Assembly (NCBI GenBank): GCA_964494735.1
Contig: CAZBSD010000003.1
Span: forward strand, 66,284 to 130,283
Direction: 5' to 3'
Source of the DNA: PHAA01 sp964494735
GTDB lineage: Bacteria; Bacillota; Syntrophomonadia; Syntrophomonadales; Syntrophomonadaceae
Length of the DNA: 64,000 nt
In this document: in pieces, positions 18,192 through 27,572 of the stretch
How the letters are laid out: every line of letters starts with the position of its first letter
Position numbering within the stretch: the first letter of the stretch is position 1
Notes under the pieces: model-generated
The model's database searches: none
What the model was told of the DNA's origin: nothing
Seen by the model: only the letters and a program-made list of their open reading frames with translations
Position numbers and translations under genes: made by a program

Positions 18192-20171
18192 CTAATTGAT
18201 AGTTCGGTAAATTTCCAAGTCGCCGTTTTCGAACACCGGCTGCAGATAGCGGCCGCTGTTGAACCATAGGTGCTGGTTTATCTGGTTCTCCACGATCACA
18301 TAATCAATGTCATATTTGATTAAAATGGACCCGGCCAGCTCCTCATCCCTGGTCGTGTAGAGGGTGGCCATGTCAGCATAGCGGGCCTGGGCGGCCCACT
18401 GCCGCTGAATCGACATATATCCCCAACCCTCGGCCAACATGCGCCGTTCGGCAAAGGCCGAATAATAGAAGAAACGGGGATCGTCGGGCGAGTATATGAA
18501 GGCACGATAGGAAGCCACCAATGCATCCGGTTCGCTGTTATCCCGTAAAAACAATAGCGCCTGGTGCAGGCTGGGGGTAAGAGGCTGATAGGAGACCGCC
18601 GTCATTTCCGGAATCAACTGGGGCAGGTGGCGGGCACTGAGGCCGGTATCTGCCACCGCGATCACGATCAACATAGTCATAAACAATTGGAGCCACCGGG
18701 AACGGTGGCTTTTATATACTTCCAGCAGATAACCGGCCGCCAGCAGATTGAGGCAGATCAAGCCTATGAAGATAAAAAAATACTCAGAACGGCCCCGGTA
18801 GCTTAAGGTCAAACCAGCTATTAAACTGACCGCGATAGTCGCAGTCATAAAAACCTGTTCAAAGCTGAGGCGGTGGCGGGTCGCGGCCAGATTACGGCCA
18901 AGGTTGAGCAGGGCTGGCAGGCGCACACTTAATAAGGCGGCCAGGTAGATGGGCAGGACGGCCCAGATCAGCCAACTTGCATCGCCCTGGCCCAGCCAAC
19001 TGGAAAGGCTGTTAAATAGGTGGGTGTAACGGACGACTTCCAATGGAACAATATTTAGGCCTTCGCTTCCCCCGCCCTTGAATATATAGGCGAAGACCAG
19101 CACAAAGGGGACGGCGGTGGTGGCCAGCAAAATGTTGATGCGCGAGTCCTTCCGGAAGCCGACCAGATTATAGATCCCGTACGCTAAAAGCCCACAATAC
19201 AAGACCGGGAAAAAGTTGCCCTTGGCACCGGTAAGCCCGGTCACCAGGAGGATTATCAGCACCAGGCGAGCCGGCGATCGCCCCTGCATATAGGTCCTGA
19301 GCTCTACTAGCAAAGCCAGGGTAAATATAGCCGCCAGTAGGTAGGTGGGACTTGTAAAGAGGCTGATCAGGAATATATTGAACGGGTAAGAGAGCAAGAG
19401 CGTCCCCATCGAGAAAAACACTGCTATATGCAGCCACCCCGCTGCCCTGCGGTCAAACCAGCGGCAGCCGGTAAAATAGACGGCCGCGAACAACAAGGTT
19501 ACCAACAGCCAGATGCTGAGGCGGAAGTAGAGCGCCGGCAAGGTGATACCGGTTACGTGTGCCAGGAAGGCGATGAAAATATAGACGAAGATATGGTAAT
19601 TAAAAGAATAGCCAGCCAGGCGGGGATCCTGGGGTGGCCAATGATTCTTGATCTCAGCGATGTTGCCCAGGTGCCAGGGCTGGTCGATATAATAAATGAG
19701 GGAAGAAGTACCACCGGGCAGAGGATTGGGGATAAACTGAAAAACCGCCAATAATCCCAGCAACAGCGATGACAGGAGACTTAATGCCAGCCAATCCCTC
19801 CAGCCCAGTCGGTCCGGGAGGTTTGCCAGCAGTCTTATATTAGGGAGCAAGCGTTTCTTGATGATCAGCGCCAGCAGCACCATGCCTGCCCCCAGATTGA
19901 ACAACCACCACCATCCCAGGATGGCGGCAACGATATATAAAATGATATCCAGGCCTATCCCGGCAATCACCGCCAGGACCAATTTATAGCCGTCATCGTC
20001 ATAGATATGCAGACAGTCCAGCAACAACAGTCCGGGCAGAAGGGTGAAGAAGAGGATGGCCATCAGAAACCTGACCAAGTGGTTGGGTTCCGCCCCATAA
20101 TGAATCAAGACCGCCAGGTTTAATATAATCAGGGCGATTATGGGCATCCATCTCTTCACTAACGCAATCAC
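18192..20171 (-). CDS. Large multi-pass membrane protein, GT-C glycosyltransferase-like
   Basis: A 659-residue protein with roughly fourteen membrane helices and a soluble C-terminal domain of about 130 residues (from about LTPSLHQALLFLRDNSEP on). This layout is found in GT-C type glycosyltransferases and related membrane enzymes of surface polysaccharide synthesis. I see no clear catalytic motif, so the enzyme role is inference. Its start overlaps the end of the ABC ATPase gene by 4 bases, placing it last in the cluster with a GT2 glycosyltransferase and a sugar aminotransferase. Confidence 0.6.
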   Translation of the reverse strand: MIALVKRWMPIIALIILNLAVLIHYGAEPNHLVRFLMAILFFTLLPGLLLLDCLHIYDDDGYKLVLAVIAGIGLDIILYIVAAILGWWWLFNLGAGMVLLALIIKKRLLPNIRLLANLPDRLGWRDWLALSLLSSLLLGLLAVFQFIPNPLPGGTSSLIYYIDQPWHLGNIAEIKNHWPPQDPRLAGYSFNYHIFVYIFIAFLAHVTGITLPALYFRLSIWLLVTLLFAAVYFTGCRWFDRRAAGWLHIAVFFSMGTLLLSYPFNIFLISLFTSPTYLLAAIFTLALLVELRTYMQGRSPARLVLIILLVTGLTGAKGNFFPVLYCGLLAYGIYNLVGFRKDSRINILLATTAVPFVLVFAYIFKGGGSEGLNIVPLEVVRYTHLFNSLSSWLGQGDASWLIWAVLPIYLAALLSVRLPALLNLGRNLAATRHRLSFEQVFMTATIAVSLIAGLTLSYRGRSEYFFIFIGLICLNLLAAGYLLEVYKSHRSRWLQLFMTMLIVIAVADTGLSARHLPQLIPEMTAVSYQPLTPSLHQALLFLRDNSEPDALVASYRAFIYSPDDPRFFYYSAFAERRMLAEGWGYMSIQRQWAAQARYADMATLYTTRDEELAGSILIKYDIDYVIVENQINQHLWFNSGRYLQPVFENGDLEIYRTIN

Positions 20172-20929
20172 GGCTCCGGTTTTCCTGTATCGCTATCCCC
20201 CAGCTGGCTGTAGAGATTATCCCACAGCTCGGCAAAACCGGCTCCGCCCGGGCGGCGAGGGCGTTCCAATTGGTTGGGGACTATACTCCTGATGCCACCG
20301 TCCGGCGTCATCATAAGGATCCGATCGGACAGGATGATAGCTTCTTCGATATCATGGGTGACAAAGATAACCATGGTCCGCAGCTCGGACCATATCCGCA
20401 GCAGTTCCCGCTGCAGAGAATTGCGGGTCTGGGCATCCAGATTGCCGAAGGGTTCATCCATCAGCAGTACCCTCGGCTCCAGCATCAGGGCGCGAGCGAT
20501 GGCGGCCCTCTGTTTCATACCCCCTGACAGCTGGTGGGGGAAATAGTCCTGGTAGCCTGGCAGTCCGACCAGGTTCAGAAACCGGGCCGCCGCTGCCCGG
20601 CGCTCATCCGGGGAGATGCCTTTTATCTTCAGCGGGTATTCCAGGTTGGCGGTCACCGTCTTCCAGGGGAACAGCTGATCGAAACCCTGAAATATCATCA
20701 TTCGTTCAGTTCCGGGGGCTGTGACCGGCCGGCCCTCGAGGGCGATGGCGCCGCTGCTAAAGGATTCAAAGCCCCCGATGCAGCGTAAGAGAGTAGTCTT
20801 GCCGCAGCCCGAAGGACCCAGGATACACATGAATTCACCCGCGGCGACGTTAAAGGTGATGTCCTGCAAGACGACTTTATCCGGACCGGTCATGGTGAAG
20901 ATCTTGTTCAATTGGTCTACTCTTAACAT
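20168..20929 (-). CDS. ABC transporter ATP-binding protein (NitT/TauT family)
   Basis: A 253-residue ATPase with Walker A GPSGCGKTT, the Q-loop in MIFQGFDQLFPWKT, signature LSGGMKQRAAIARAL, Walker B VLLMDEPFGNLD and switch histidine VTHDIEEA. The sequence type is that of SsuB/TauB/NrtD importers for sulfonates, nitrate or similar small anions. It follows the permease gene by 12 bases. Confidence 0.92.
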   Translation of the reverse strand: MLRVDQLNKIFTMTGPDKVVLQDITFNVAAGEFMCILGPSGCGKTTLLRCIGGFESFSSGAIALEGRPVTAPGTERMMIFQGFDQLFPWKTVTANLEYPLKIKGISPDERRAAAARFLNLVGLPGYQDYFPHQLSGGMKQRAAIARALMLEPRVLLMDEPFGNLDAQTRNSLQRELLRIWSELRTMVIFVTHDIEEAIILSDRILMMTPDGGIRSIVPNQLERPRRPGGAGFAELWDNLYSQLGDSDTGKPEP

Positions 20930-20941
20930 GGTCCGGCCTCC

Positions 20942-21727
20942 TTAGTTGGTCATGCCCCATTTGACCACGGTGAGCTTCTCGATGTTTTTGAATATCAGCT
21001 CTTCCACCGCTATCCCGACGATGATGATAGCCAGGAGAGCGGCGAATGTGCCTGAGATATCGAACAGGTAGCGGGTCATATAGATGTGCCAGCCCAATCC
21101 CCCCGCGGTCCCGGAGGCCGCCCCGAAGACCATCTCGGCAGCTATCACCGACCGCCACGACCTGGCCCAGGCGATCTTGACCCCGGACAGGAAAAATGGC
21201 AGCGAGGCGGGCAGCATGACTCCCCACAGCAGGCCAAAACCCTTCAGCCCTATATTTTTTCCTACATCCAGGTAGACCGGCAAGACAGAGCGGAAGCCGA
21301 TCCCCAAATTGACGACCATCGGCCACAGCACCGAATGAATGACAATAAAGATGATGCTGGCTTCACTGATCCCGAACCACAGTATGGCTATCGGTAAGAG
21401 CGCGATACCAGGCAGCGGGTGGAGCATGGAATTCAGTACATCTACCAGGTTCCTGGCCAACTCCGACATCATCGCCAGAGAGCTCAGAACAACCGCCAGC
21501 AGTAATGAGATAAGCAGACCCTTCATAATCAGATAGAGGGAGTAGGCGGTCTTTTCAATCAGCAGGCCGTCGGCGATACCGGCGATGAACGCCTTGAAGA
21601 TGGAGGTAACCGAGGGAAAGATGAGGGCATTGAAAACGCCCAGGCGCGCGGCCATTTCCCAGGCAACCAAAAGAAGCACCACGAACAGGGCCTTCTGGCC
21701 AATGGCACAGCGGCGCTTATCGTCCAT
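20942..21727 (-). CDS. ABC transporter permease (NitT/TauT family)
   Basis: A 261-residue permease with about six helices, of the binding-protein-dependent transport type. The EAA loop is present as IGLKGFGLLWGVMLPASLPFFLSG. Its start overlaps the end of the binding-protein gene by 11 bases, so the three transporter genes form one translationally coupled unit. Confidence 0.9.
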   Translation of the reverse strand: MDDKRRCAIGQKALFVVLLLVAWEMAARLGVFNALIFPSVTSIFKAFIAGIADGLLIEKTAYSLYLIMKGLLISLLLAVVLSSLAMMSELARNLVDVLNSMLHPLPGIALLPIAILWFGISEASIIFIVIHSVLWPMVVNLGIGFRSVLPVYLDVGKNIGLKGFGLLWGVMLPASLPFFLSGVKIAWARSWRSVIAAEMVFGAASGTAGGLGWHIYMTRYLFDISGTFAALLAIIIVGIAVEELIFKNIEKLTVVKWGMTN

Positions 21728-22769
21728 CAGAAGCGCTCTGCCTTTGCTGCAGGAGCTCTACTCGAGAGGGATTACCATAGCGTTTGCCGATGGCGGCTTC
21801 CACATTTTCGAAGGCAATCTCTGAGAGATGGGCGGGGACCTTGCCGATATAGCCGCTGCTCTTCATGAACTCCGCCAAACCCATTATGCCCGCCGGGGTG
21901 GAGCAGTAGTTGGTGCCTTCCCAGGTCAGCGATTGGTAGGTATCCGCTTCGCTCATGTTGTTTACCGGAGCCAGGATAGCAGCTGCTTCCTGGGGATGGT
22001 TATTAATGAAACTGACCGCCTCGTTGAAGGCGGCGATGAAGGCTGCATAAGCAGGTGGATTGGTATCGTGGAATTTGTCAGTGGCTACCCCGAAGATAAA
22101 TGTAAACTCACCCCCGTAGGCTTCCTCGCCATCCAGCACCTGATGTATGCCGGGGGCCGCCAATTCCTGAAAGAGATAGGGGGGGGAGGAAAAATGAGCT
22201 GTGACATCCTTTTTAGCCAATAAGGAGGTGGCGGCGTCGGGATGGGTCAATGATATCATCTGGTTATCCAGGGCGCGGGGATTGCCCAATTCCTTCTCGG
22301 CGGCCATGGACAACAACATCTGCTGGATGCTGGCTATGGCGGGGGTGGCGATCTTGTCGGAGCTGCCCAGATCCTGGATGGTTTTTACGCTGTCTCTATA
22401 GGTGACCAAGGCCAGGGGCTGGCTGCCCGAGGCAGTGGCGATCTTCCACTGCGCCCCCTTGTCCCAGCCGATCAGAAACGGTGATATGCCCATGAAACCG
22501 ATATCTACCTGGCCGGTAACCATCAGGTCACGGATATTGGGGCCAGTGCCCAGCTGCACCCATTCAACCTGGGCACCAGGCAGATATTTCTCCATCAGTT
22601 TTTTCTCTTTCATGATCTGCACCGGGGCATAGGCCAGCCCGAACTGGTTGGCTATGGTCACTTTGGTGGCGGAACCAGCGCTGGTTGGAGAGGGGGGATT
22701 ATTCGTTTTACAGCCGGCACATATGAGAATCAGGATCAACAGCCACACCAATAGATTGTATCTGCGCAT
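21717..22769 (-). CDS. NitT/TauT-type substrate-binding lipoprotein
   Basis: A 350-residue lipoprotein (lipobox LICAGC) of the NMT1/SsuA type: VTIANQFGLAYAPVQIMKEKKL opens the mature domain and DIGFMGISPFLIGWDKG is typical of anion or aromatic-compound binders. It would deliver substrate to the adjacent permease and ATPase. The substrate is unknown; sulfonates are plausible given other sulfur genes nearby, but that is inference. A palindrome lies 43 bases upstream. Confidence 0.88.
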   Translation of the reverse strand: MRRYNLLVWLLILILICAGCKTNNPPSPTSAGSATKVTIANQFGLAYAPVQIMKEKKLMEKYLPGAQVEWVQLGTGPNIRDLMVTGQVDIGFMGISPFLIGWDKGAQWKIATASGSQPLALVTYRDSVKTIQDLGSSDKIATPAIASIQQMLLSMAAEKELGNPRALDNQMISLTHPDAATSLLAKKDVTAHFSSPPYLFQELAAPGIHQVLDGEEAYGGEFTFIFGVATDKFHDTNPPAYAAFIAAFNEAVSFINNHPQEAAAILAPVNNMSEADTYQSLTWEGTNYCSTPAGIMGLAEFMKSSGYIGKVPAHLSEIAFENVEAAIGKRYGNPSRVELLQQRQSASDGR

Positions 22770-22811
22770 CCCCCGTCTCCTTTCGCCAATTATTTCGTTA
22801 ATGATACCATA

Positions 22812-22828
22812 TTGGATTTTTAATCCAA
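22812..22828. promoter_or_regulatory. Inverted repeat TTGGATT-N3-AATCCAA
   Basis: A perfect 7-bp palindrome lies upstream of the binding-protein gene, in the only real gap within the 18-26 kb minus-strand cluster. It is a candidate operator for the transporter genes. Confidence 0.4.
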
Positions 22829-22860
22829 ACCTTCGGTAAGGATATATCTGCTGGCAGGCG

Positions 22861-24111
22861 CTAGGTAAACCGGAGCAGGTTTCTCCCCTGCGGATCCAGT
22901 ATCTGCACCTGGCGATAGGCGGACTGCATCCTGGCGGTCAGCTCGCGTTCATCCCCAGCCACGGCTATGATGTAGCCCCAGCGGCTGGTGCCGCTGTCCT
23001 CGATCTCCTTGATGATGGTCAGATCGGGGTAATAGAATTGGGCATTGATGATACCCGGCATCTGCCGGATTACATCCAACCCGCCCCACTTCGCCACTGG
23101 ACCGGGATAAGCCATGATAAACCTGGTCTCGGCATGATGGGGATTGCCCAGCAGATCGTATTGACTTAGTTTACCCAAATCTGCCGGTTGTCCCAGAGAA
23201 CAGTCTATCAGCATATCCACCGGGTCAATCCCGGTTACCAGGGGGATCATTTCCTCCTCGTGGCCGCCGCCGATCCGGCAAGCTATCTCCACCAATTCGG
23301 CACCATGTGGCGACATTATGACCTGTACATAGATGGGTCCAGCGGCGATATTCAGAGCCTGCACCGTACGGGAGAGCAAGTCCTGCAATTCCTGGTGATG
23401 GCTTTGGGTGTAGATGGATGGAAACTGGTGCGCGGTCATAATGCCCAGATGAGGCTCAACATTCAATAGAGGTCGTTCGCAGATTATCAGGATGTAGGGA
23501 TGATAATCGTGCACCCAGGCGCTGATGGTTATCTCGTCCCCGGGGCAGAATTGTTCCACGATTATCTCCTCGGCTCGGGTGTGACGGAAAGTCTCCCGCA
23601 TATAGCCGAGGATGCTCTGGTCCAGGTGATAGATCTTGAAGACTCCTCGTTGCCCCTGGCTATCGATAGGTTTGGCAACTACCGGGAAGGCCATGTTCTC
23701 CAGCTTTTCCAGCACTTGTCCCGATTCCAGTTGACTGCGATTGATCAGCAGATAGTCGCTGGAAGGGATATCATATCGCTTGAAAGCCGCCTTCATATAT
23801 TTTTTATTGGTGGCCATTAAAGCGGTATTGGCATCGATCAGATGGGGCAGCCCCAGTGTTTCGGCCACCGTGGCAGCAGTCAGCACCGGCTGGTCGGTGC
23901 CCACCGTCATAACCCCATCCACCTGGTATTTGCGGGCCACGGCTATATTGCCTTCGATATCAAAGGTACTGGTCATCTCGGTATAATCAGCCCAGGCTTT
24001 ACCGGGAGAATTGGGGAGGTAATCTGAAACCACCACCGTATGCCCCTTGGCTTTGGCTTTGCGGATTGTATTTATCTGGTTGCGCCCTGCGCCTAGGACA
24101 AGCAGTCTAAT
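22861..24111 (-). CDS. ATP-grasp ligase (carbamoyl-phosphate-synthase-like), probable ATT start
   Basis: An ATP-grasp enzyme that would join a carboxylate to an amine or thiol via an acyl-phosphate. The central domain shows FPVVAKPIDSQGQRGVFKI, VEQFCPGDEITIS and VEIACRIGGGHEEEMIPLV. The first canonical start (GTG, 24036) would remove the N-terminal Rossmann-like strand. The frame upstream reads (I)RLLVLGAGRNQINTIRKAK, exactly the expected beginning, closed by the stop of the preceding gene. A GGAGGG site eight bases before ATT 24109-24111 supports a non-canonical ATT start (416 residues). Located between a GT2 gene and transporter genes, its product is unknown. Confidence 0.8.
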   Translation of the reverse strand: MRLLVLGAGRNQINTIRKAKAKGHTVVVSDYLPNSPGKAWADYTEMTSTFDIEGNIAVARKYQVDGVMTVGTDQPVLTAATVAETLGLPHLIDANTALMATNKKYMKAAFKRYDIPSSDYLLINRSQLESGQVLEKLENMAFPVVAKPIDSQGQRGVFKIYHLDQSILGYMRETFRHTRAEEIIVEQFCPGDEITISAWVHDYHPYILIICERPLLNVEPHLGIMTAHQFPSIYTQSHHQELQDLLSRTVQALNIAAGPIYVQVIMSPHGAELVEIACRIGGGHEEEMIPLVTGIDPVDMLIDCSLGQPADLGKLSQYDLLGNPHHAETRFIMAYPGPVAKWGGLDVIRQMPGIINAQFYYPDLTIIKEIEDSGTSRWGYIIAVAGDERELTARMQSAYRQVQILDPQGRNLLRFT

Positions 24112-24126
24112 CGAATTCGCCCTCCA

Positions 24127-25032
24127 TTACAGTTCCATCGCCCTGATCAGATAGGGCGGCGGCGCGGCCTGTTTCCAGCGCTGCCGCCGGCGCCAATATT
24201 CCCACCCCAGCCATAGTGTAATCAGAGCCAGCAATGTTCCCACAACCAGGATTATAACACTTGTGATCCCTGCAGCCACCCATGAGCCCAGCCTATCCAC
24301 GGGCCGCCAGATGATTGCCGCCAGCGACCAGATTACCCACAGTCCCGCCGCCCATTTCAGCGGCAGCCAGGAATAGTTTATCAGCAGGTTCCGGGTCATG
24401 ACCAGGGTTTTAGCCACGGTATAGTTGCTGCGACCGTACTTGCGGCTGTGGTGTTCCACTTCCACCTGGCCCGGCTGATGGGAATAGGTGAGGATCAGGG
24501 CCGCCATGTACACCGGGCTGCTTACCTGTTCCAGCATGCGGTCCACCAGTCCCCGGGTCATTATTCGAAAGCTGCTGCGCCTGATGGCGGCCGCGTGGGG
24601 GAAAATGGTATTGATTATCCGATCTATGCCGCGGCTCCCCCAGTTACGATAGACCTTATGCTGTTTCTCCCTGGGGATGCCGAATATCACATCATGGCCT
24701 TTTTGAATTCCCGTCGCCAGCAAAGGTATCTCTTCCGGGGGAGTCTGCAGGTCGTCATCGATGGTGACCACCAACTGGCCGCGGCTGAAGCGCAAACCAC
24801 ACAAGGTAGCGTGGTGCTGGCCGGCGTTTTCAGCCAGGCGGATCAGTTTCACCCGCCGGTCGGCCTGGCGGATAGTCTCCATCACCAGGTAACTGTCATC
24901 CGTACTGGCGTCATCGACCATGATGATCTCCCAGGCAGCAGCGATCCCATTCAGTACTGGAACCAGGCGGGAATATAACTCGGACAGGCTCCTGCAACTG
25001 TTGTAAACCGGCACCACAACCGATATCATCAT
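24127..25032 (-). CDS. Family 2 glycosyltransferase with C-terminal membrane helices (ArnC/GtrB-like)
   Basis: A 301-residue GT2 enzyme. The N-terminal GT-A fold has VVVPVYNSCRSL, MVDDASTDDS and the metal-binding TIDDDLQTPPEE. Two membrane helices lie near residues 230-280. This layout is that of polyprenyl-phosphate glycosyltransferases, which charge a lipid carrier with a sugar. It starts 4 bases after the aminotransferase gene ends. Together they suggest synthesis and lipid-linking of an amino sugar for a surface glycan. Confidence 0.88.
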   Translation of the reverse strand: MMISVVVPVYNSCRSLSELYSRLVPVLNGIAAAWEIIMVDDASTDDSYLVMETIRQADRRVKLIRLAENAGQHHATLCGLRFSRGQLVVTIDDDLQTPPEEIPLLATGIQKGHDVIFGIPREKQHKVYRNWGSRGIDRIINTIFPHAAAIRRSSFRIMTRGLVDRMLEQVSSPVYMAALILTYSHQPGQVEVEHHSRKYGRSNYTVAKTLVMTRNLLINYSWLPLKWAAGLWVIWSLAAIIWRPVDRLGSWVAAGITSVIILVVGTLLALITLWLGWEYWRRRQRWKQAAPPPYLIRAMEL

Positions 25033-25036
25033 CGCC

Positions 25037-26197
25037 CTACCCTGCTCCGCTGGTCTTGAGCTCAGCCATTATTTGACCCAGATTTTCCCCTACATATTCG
25101 AGCTCCGCCGCACTCAACGAAGGATAAAGCGGCAATCTTAACAGGCGGGCGCTGAGATCTTCGGTCACCGGCAGATCGCTGGCCTGGTAGCCCAGTTTCG
25201 TGCCCATCGGCGAACTATGCAGGGGTATAAAGTGGAAGGTACTCTCAATTCCTCTTTTCGCCAGCTCACCCATAACCCAGTTACGATGCTGACTATTATT
25301 GAAAAGGCAATAGAAGATGTGGTAATTGGGCTCCGCCTCCGGTGGCGGATGGGGCAGCTGGAGCAACCCCGCTTTTTCAGAATCCTGCAGCAACCCCCAG
25401 TAATAATCATAGACGTGGTGGCGGCGTCCGGTTATCTCCTCCACCTGTTCCAGTTGGGCATACAGAAATGCGGCCAGCAGATCGGAGGGGAGGTAGGATG
25501 AACCTACATCCATCCAGGTATATTTATCAGTCAGACCTGAAACAAATTGGCGCCGGTTGGTGCCCTTTTCCCACAGTATGTCTGCCCGCTCCATTATAGC
25601 CGGATCGGTGGTATTCACCAGCAGGGCGCCGCCCTCCCCACAAGCGATGTTTTTGGTGGCATGGAAACTGTAGCAGCCCAGCTGCCCTATGGTGCCCAGG
25701 TAACGCCCCTCATATGCAGCATCAACGGCCTGGGCGGCATCCTCGATAACCATTAGGCGGTGACGCTGGGCGATAGCCATTATGTCGTTCATGGCACAGG
25801 CCACCCCGGCATAGTGGACCGGCATGATGGCGCGGGTGCGTTCACCGACATGAGCCTCGATGACGTCAGCCGCCATATTGAGGGTGGCGGGATCGATATC
25901 CACAAATACCGGCCGCGCTCCCCGCAGAAGCACCGCATTGGCCGCCGAGGCGAAAGCGAAGGAGGGCATTATAACCTCGTCTCCAGGCTGGAGGTTGATC
26001 AGCAGGGCAGCCATCTCCAGGGCGGCGGTGCCGGATGTGGTCAGGTATACCCGAAAAGCGCCAAACCGCTCCTGGATCAATTCCTGCACCATTTTGGTAT
26101 AGTGACCATCCCCGGCCATCTGTCCGCGGTCAATACAATCGCGCATATAATCCAGCTCCCGGCCGGAAGTATAAACTTTGTGAAACGGTATTTTCAT
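25037..26197 (-). CDS. DegT/DnrJ-family sugar aminotransferase (WecE/RffA-like)
   Basis: A 386-residue PLP enzyme that would aminate a nucleotide-linked keto-deoxysugar. Lys182 in SFHATKN is the expected PLP lysine. TSGTAALEMAALL, VIEDAAQAVDA and the ending IESTFHFIPLHSSPMG resemble dTDP-4-amino-4,6-dideoxygalactose transaminase. It is the first gene of the cluster that continues with a GT2 transferase and ATP-grasp ligase on the same strand. Confidence 0.9.
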   Translation of the reverse strand: MKIPFHKVYTSGRELDYMRDCIDRGQMAGDGHYTKMVQELIQERFGAFRVYLTTSGTAALEMAALLINLQPGDEVIMPSFAFASAANAVLLRGARPVFVDIDPATLNMAADVIEAHVGERTRAIMPVHYAGVACAMNDIMAIAQRHRLMVIEDAAQAVDAAYEGRYLGTIGQLGCYSFHATKNIACGEGGALLVNTTDPAIMERADILWEKGTNRRQFVSGLTDKYTWMDVGSSYLPSDLLAAFLYAQLEQVEEITGRRHHVYDYYWGLLQDSEKAGLLQLPHPPPEAEPNYHIFYCLFNNSQHRNWVMGELAKRGIESTFHFIPLHSSPMGTKLGYQASDLPVTEDLSARLLRLPLYPSLSAAELEYVGENLGQIMAELKTSGAG

Positions 26198-26370
26198 CTC
26201 TAATACCTTCGCATCATATTTTTGGTCTCAGCGGTTACGAGACTATCATCCCCCAGTACTTCATACGGCTGGGCTATTGTTATTTTAAACTTATCCGATG
26301 GTAATAGTCAGCCAATTAATAGTTCATTTCAACCTCGATAGATACGAGTGTGGCCAAACAGACAGCTCAG

Positions 26371-26407
26371 AAAAAGCTTAAAGGGAAAGTCACCCTTCCC
26401 CTTTAAG
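26371..26407 (-). terminator. Rho-independent terminator of the rhodanese gene
   Basis: A 13-bp stem (CTTAAAGGGGAAG / CTTTCCCTTTAAG, one G-U pair) with a 5-base loop is followed on the minus strand by CTTTTT. It lies about 32 bases after the stop codon of the tandem rhodanese gene. Confidence 0.8.
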
Positions 26408-26438
26408 ATCAGCTCAATAAACTGCGGTTCTAATAGTG

Positions 26439-27350
26439 CTATTGGGTTATCGGCATCTTGTCGGCCATCCAGCCCAGATCCCAGCCGCCATGCACTGAAT
26501 AGGCGTTGATTCCCAGCGTATTCAGCACGGCAATCGTCTGGCCAGCGGTCTGACCGGTATAGCAGTAAACATAGACCGGTTTGTCTTTGGCAAATTCATT
26601 GAAATGTTTGTTGACTTCCTTGAAAGGGATATTTATGGCGCCTTTAACATGGCCTTTGGCAAAATCGGCAGCGCTGCGGATATCGACCACCTGCATTGCT
26701 TCGCCTTTGTCTATCTTGGCCTGCAAGTCTTTGGATGGGATTTTATGGACGTCCTTGGGCATGTTGGTAAAGTAGTCGGTTAATATTTTAGCGATAGCCG
26801 GATCCGGTTTGGCAACGTTGGTGGCCGCTTTGAATTCTACCGGGGTGGTGTCGACCGGGAAGTTGTTCTTGCCTACCCAACCGGTGGCGAAACCGAGGTT
26901 GAGGGATTTGGCCTTTAATCCGTACATATTCATGATGGGGACGGTCTGACCGGCAGTCTGGCCGGTATAGCAATACTCGATGATCTCCTTGTCAGCAGGC
27001 AGTTTGTCGAGATATTCGCCTACTTTAGCGAACGGGATGTTGACGGCGCCTTTGATATGGCCCTTGGCATAATCTTCCGCACTGCGGATATCAATGAGCA
27101 GGAAACTGGTGTCACCGGCATCGATTTTGGCCTTCAGATCAGCCTCGGGGATCTTGTAGGTATCAGCGCCCATATTGGTATAGTACTTGTCAGCAACCTG
27201 CTGGATGGTAGCCCCAGCAGAAGCCGGAGTGCTAACGGGCGGGGTCGGAGCCGGAGCCTGGGTGGTGGTGGTTCCGCAGCCTACTGCGAATGCCGAGATC
27301 ATGATCCCTATCAGAAACACGGCCAACCACTTAATCCGGGAATTCTTCAT
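26439..27350 (-). CDS. Tandem rhodanese-domain lipoprotein
   Basis: A 303-residue exported protein. The start is the ATG at 27350 with AGGAGGCG upstream; the lipobox is AVGC followed by a threonine/proline linker. It has two full rhodanese domains (about residues 60-170 and 185-300). Both keep the active-site cysteine in an identical loop YCYTGQTAGQT, and both have the DIRSA.D(Y/F)AKGH(I/V)KGA(V/I)NIPF motif. Rhodaneses move sulfane sulfur between donors and acceptors. Anchored outside the membrane, it could serve polysulfide or thiosulfate metabolism together with the 12.5-18 kb operons. That link is inference. Confidence 0.9.
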   Translation of the reverse strand: MKNSRIKWLAVFLIGIMISAFAVGCGTTTTQAPAPTPPVSTPASAGATIQQVADKYYTNMGADTYKIPEADLKAKIDAGDTSFLLIDIRSAEDYAKGHIKGAVNIPFAKVGEYLDKLPADKEIIEYCYTGQTAGQTVPIMNMYGLKAKSLNLGFATGWVGKNNFPVDTTPVEFKAATNVAKPDPAIAKILTDYFTNMPKDVHKIPSKDLQAKIDKGEAMQVVDIRSAADFAKGHVKGAINIPFKEVNKHFNEFAKDKPVYVYCYTGQTAGQTIAVLNTLGINAYSVHGGWDLGWMADKMPITQ

Positions 27351-27572
27351 TAAAATTTCGCCTCCTAATTTTTTGATGAAAAATCGTGTAAACCCTAAAC
27401 TATTTTTCGAAGTCACCCCCTGCCGCACAATCGCCTTGGTCAAGAAATTGTTACAGTGTAATAGCTCAATTATGATAACTAAATTATATCGACTAAATCG
27501 GGGAGCAATTATTCGAAATGCTTATAGGGATATAAGCAAAGGTCTTAAGGAGTTATCAAACGGAGTGGAAAA
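27351..27572. other. AT-rich leader region of rhodanese gene
   Basis: This AT-rich stretch lies upstream of the rhodanese gene and next to repeat copy R1. It must contain the rhodanese promoter on the minus strand. I see no open reading frame and cannot assign the promoter boxes uniquely. Confidence 0.4.
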
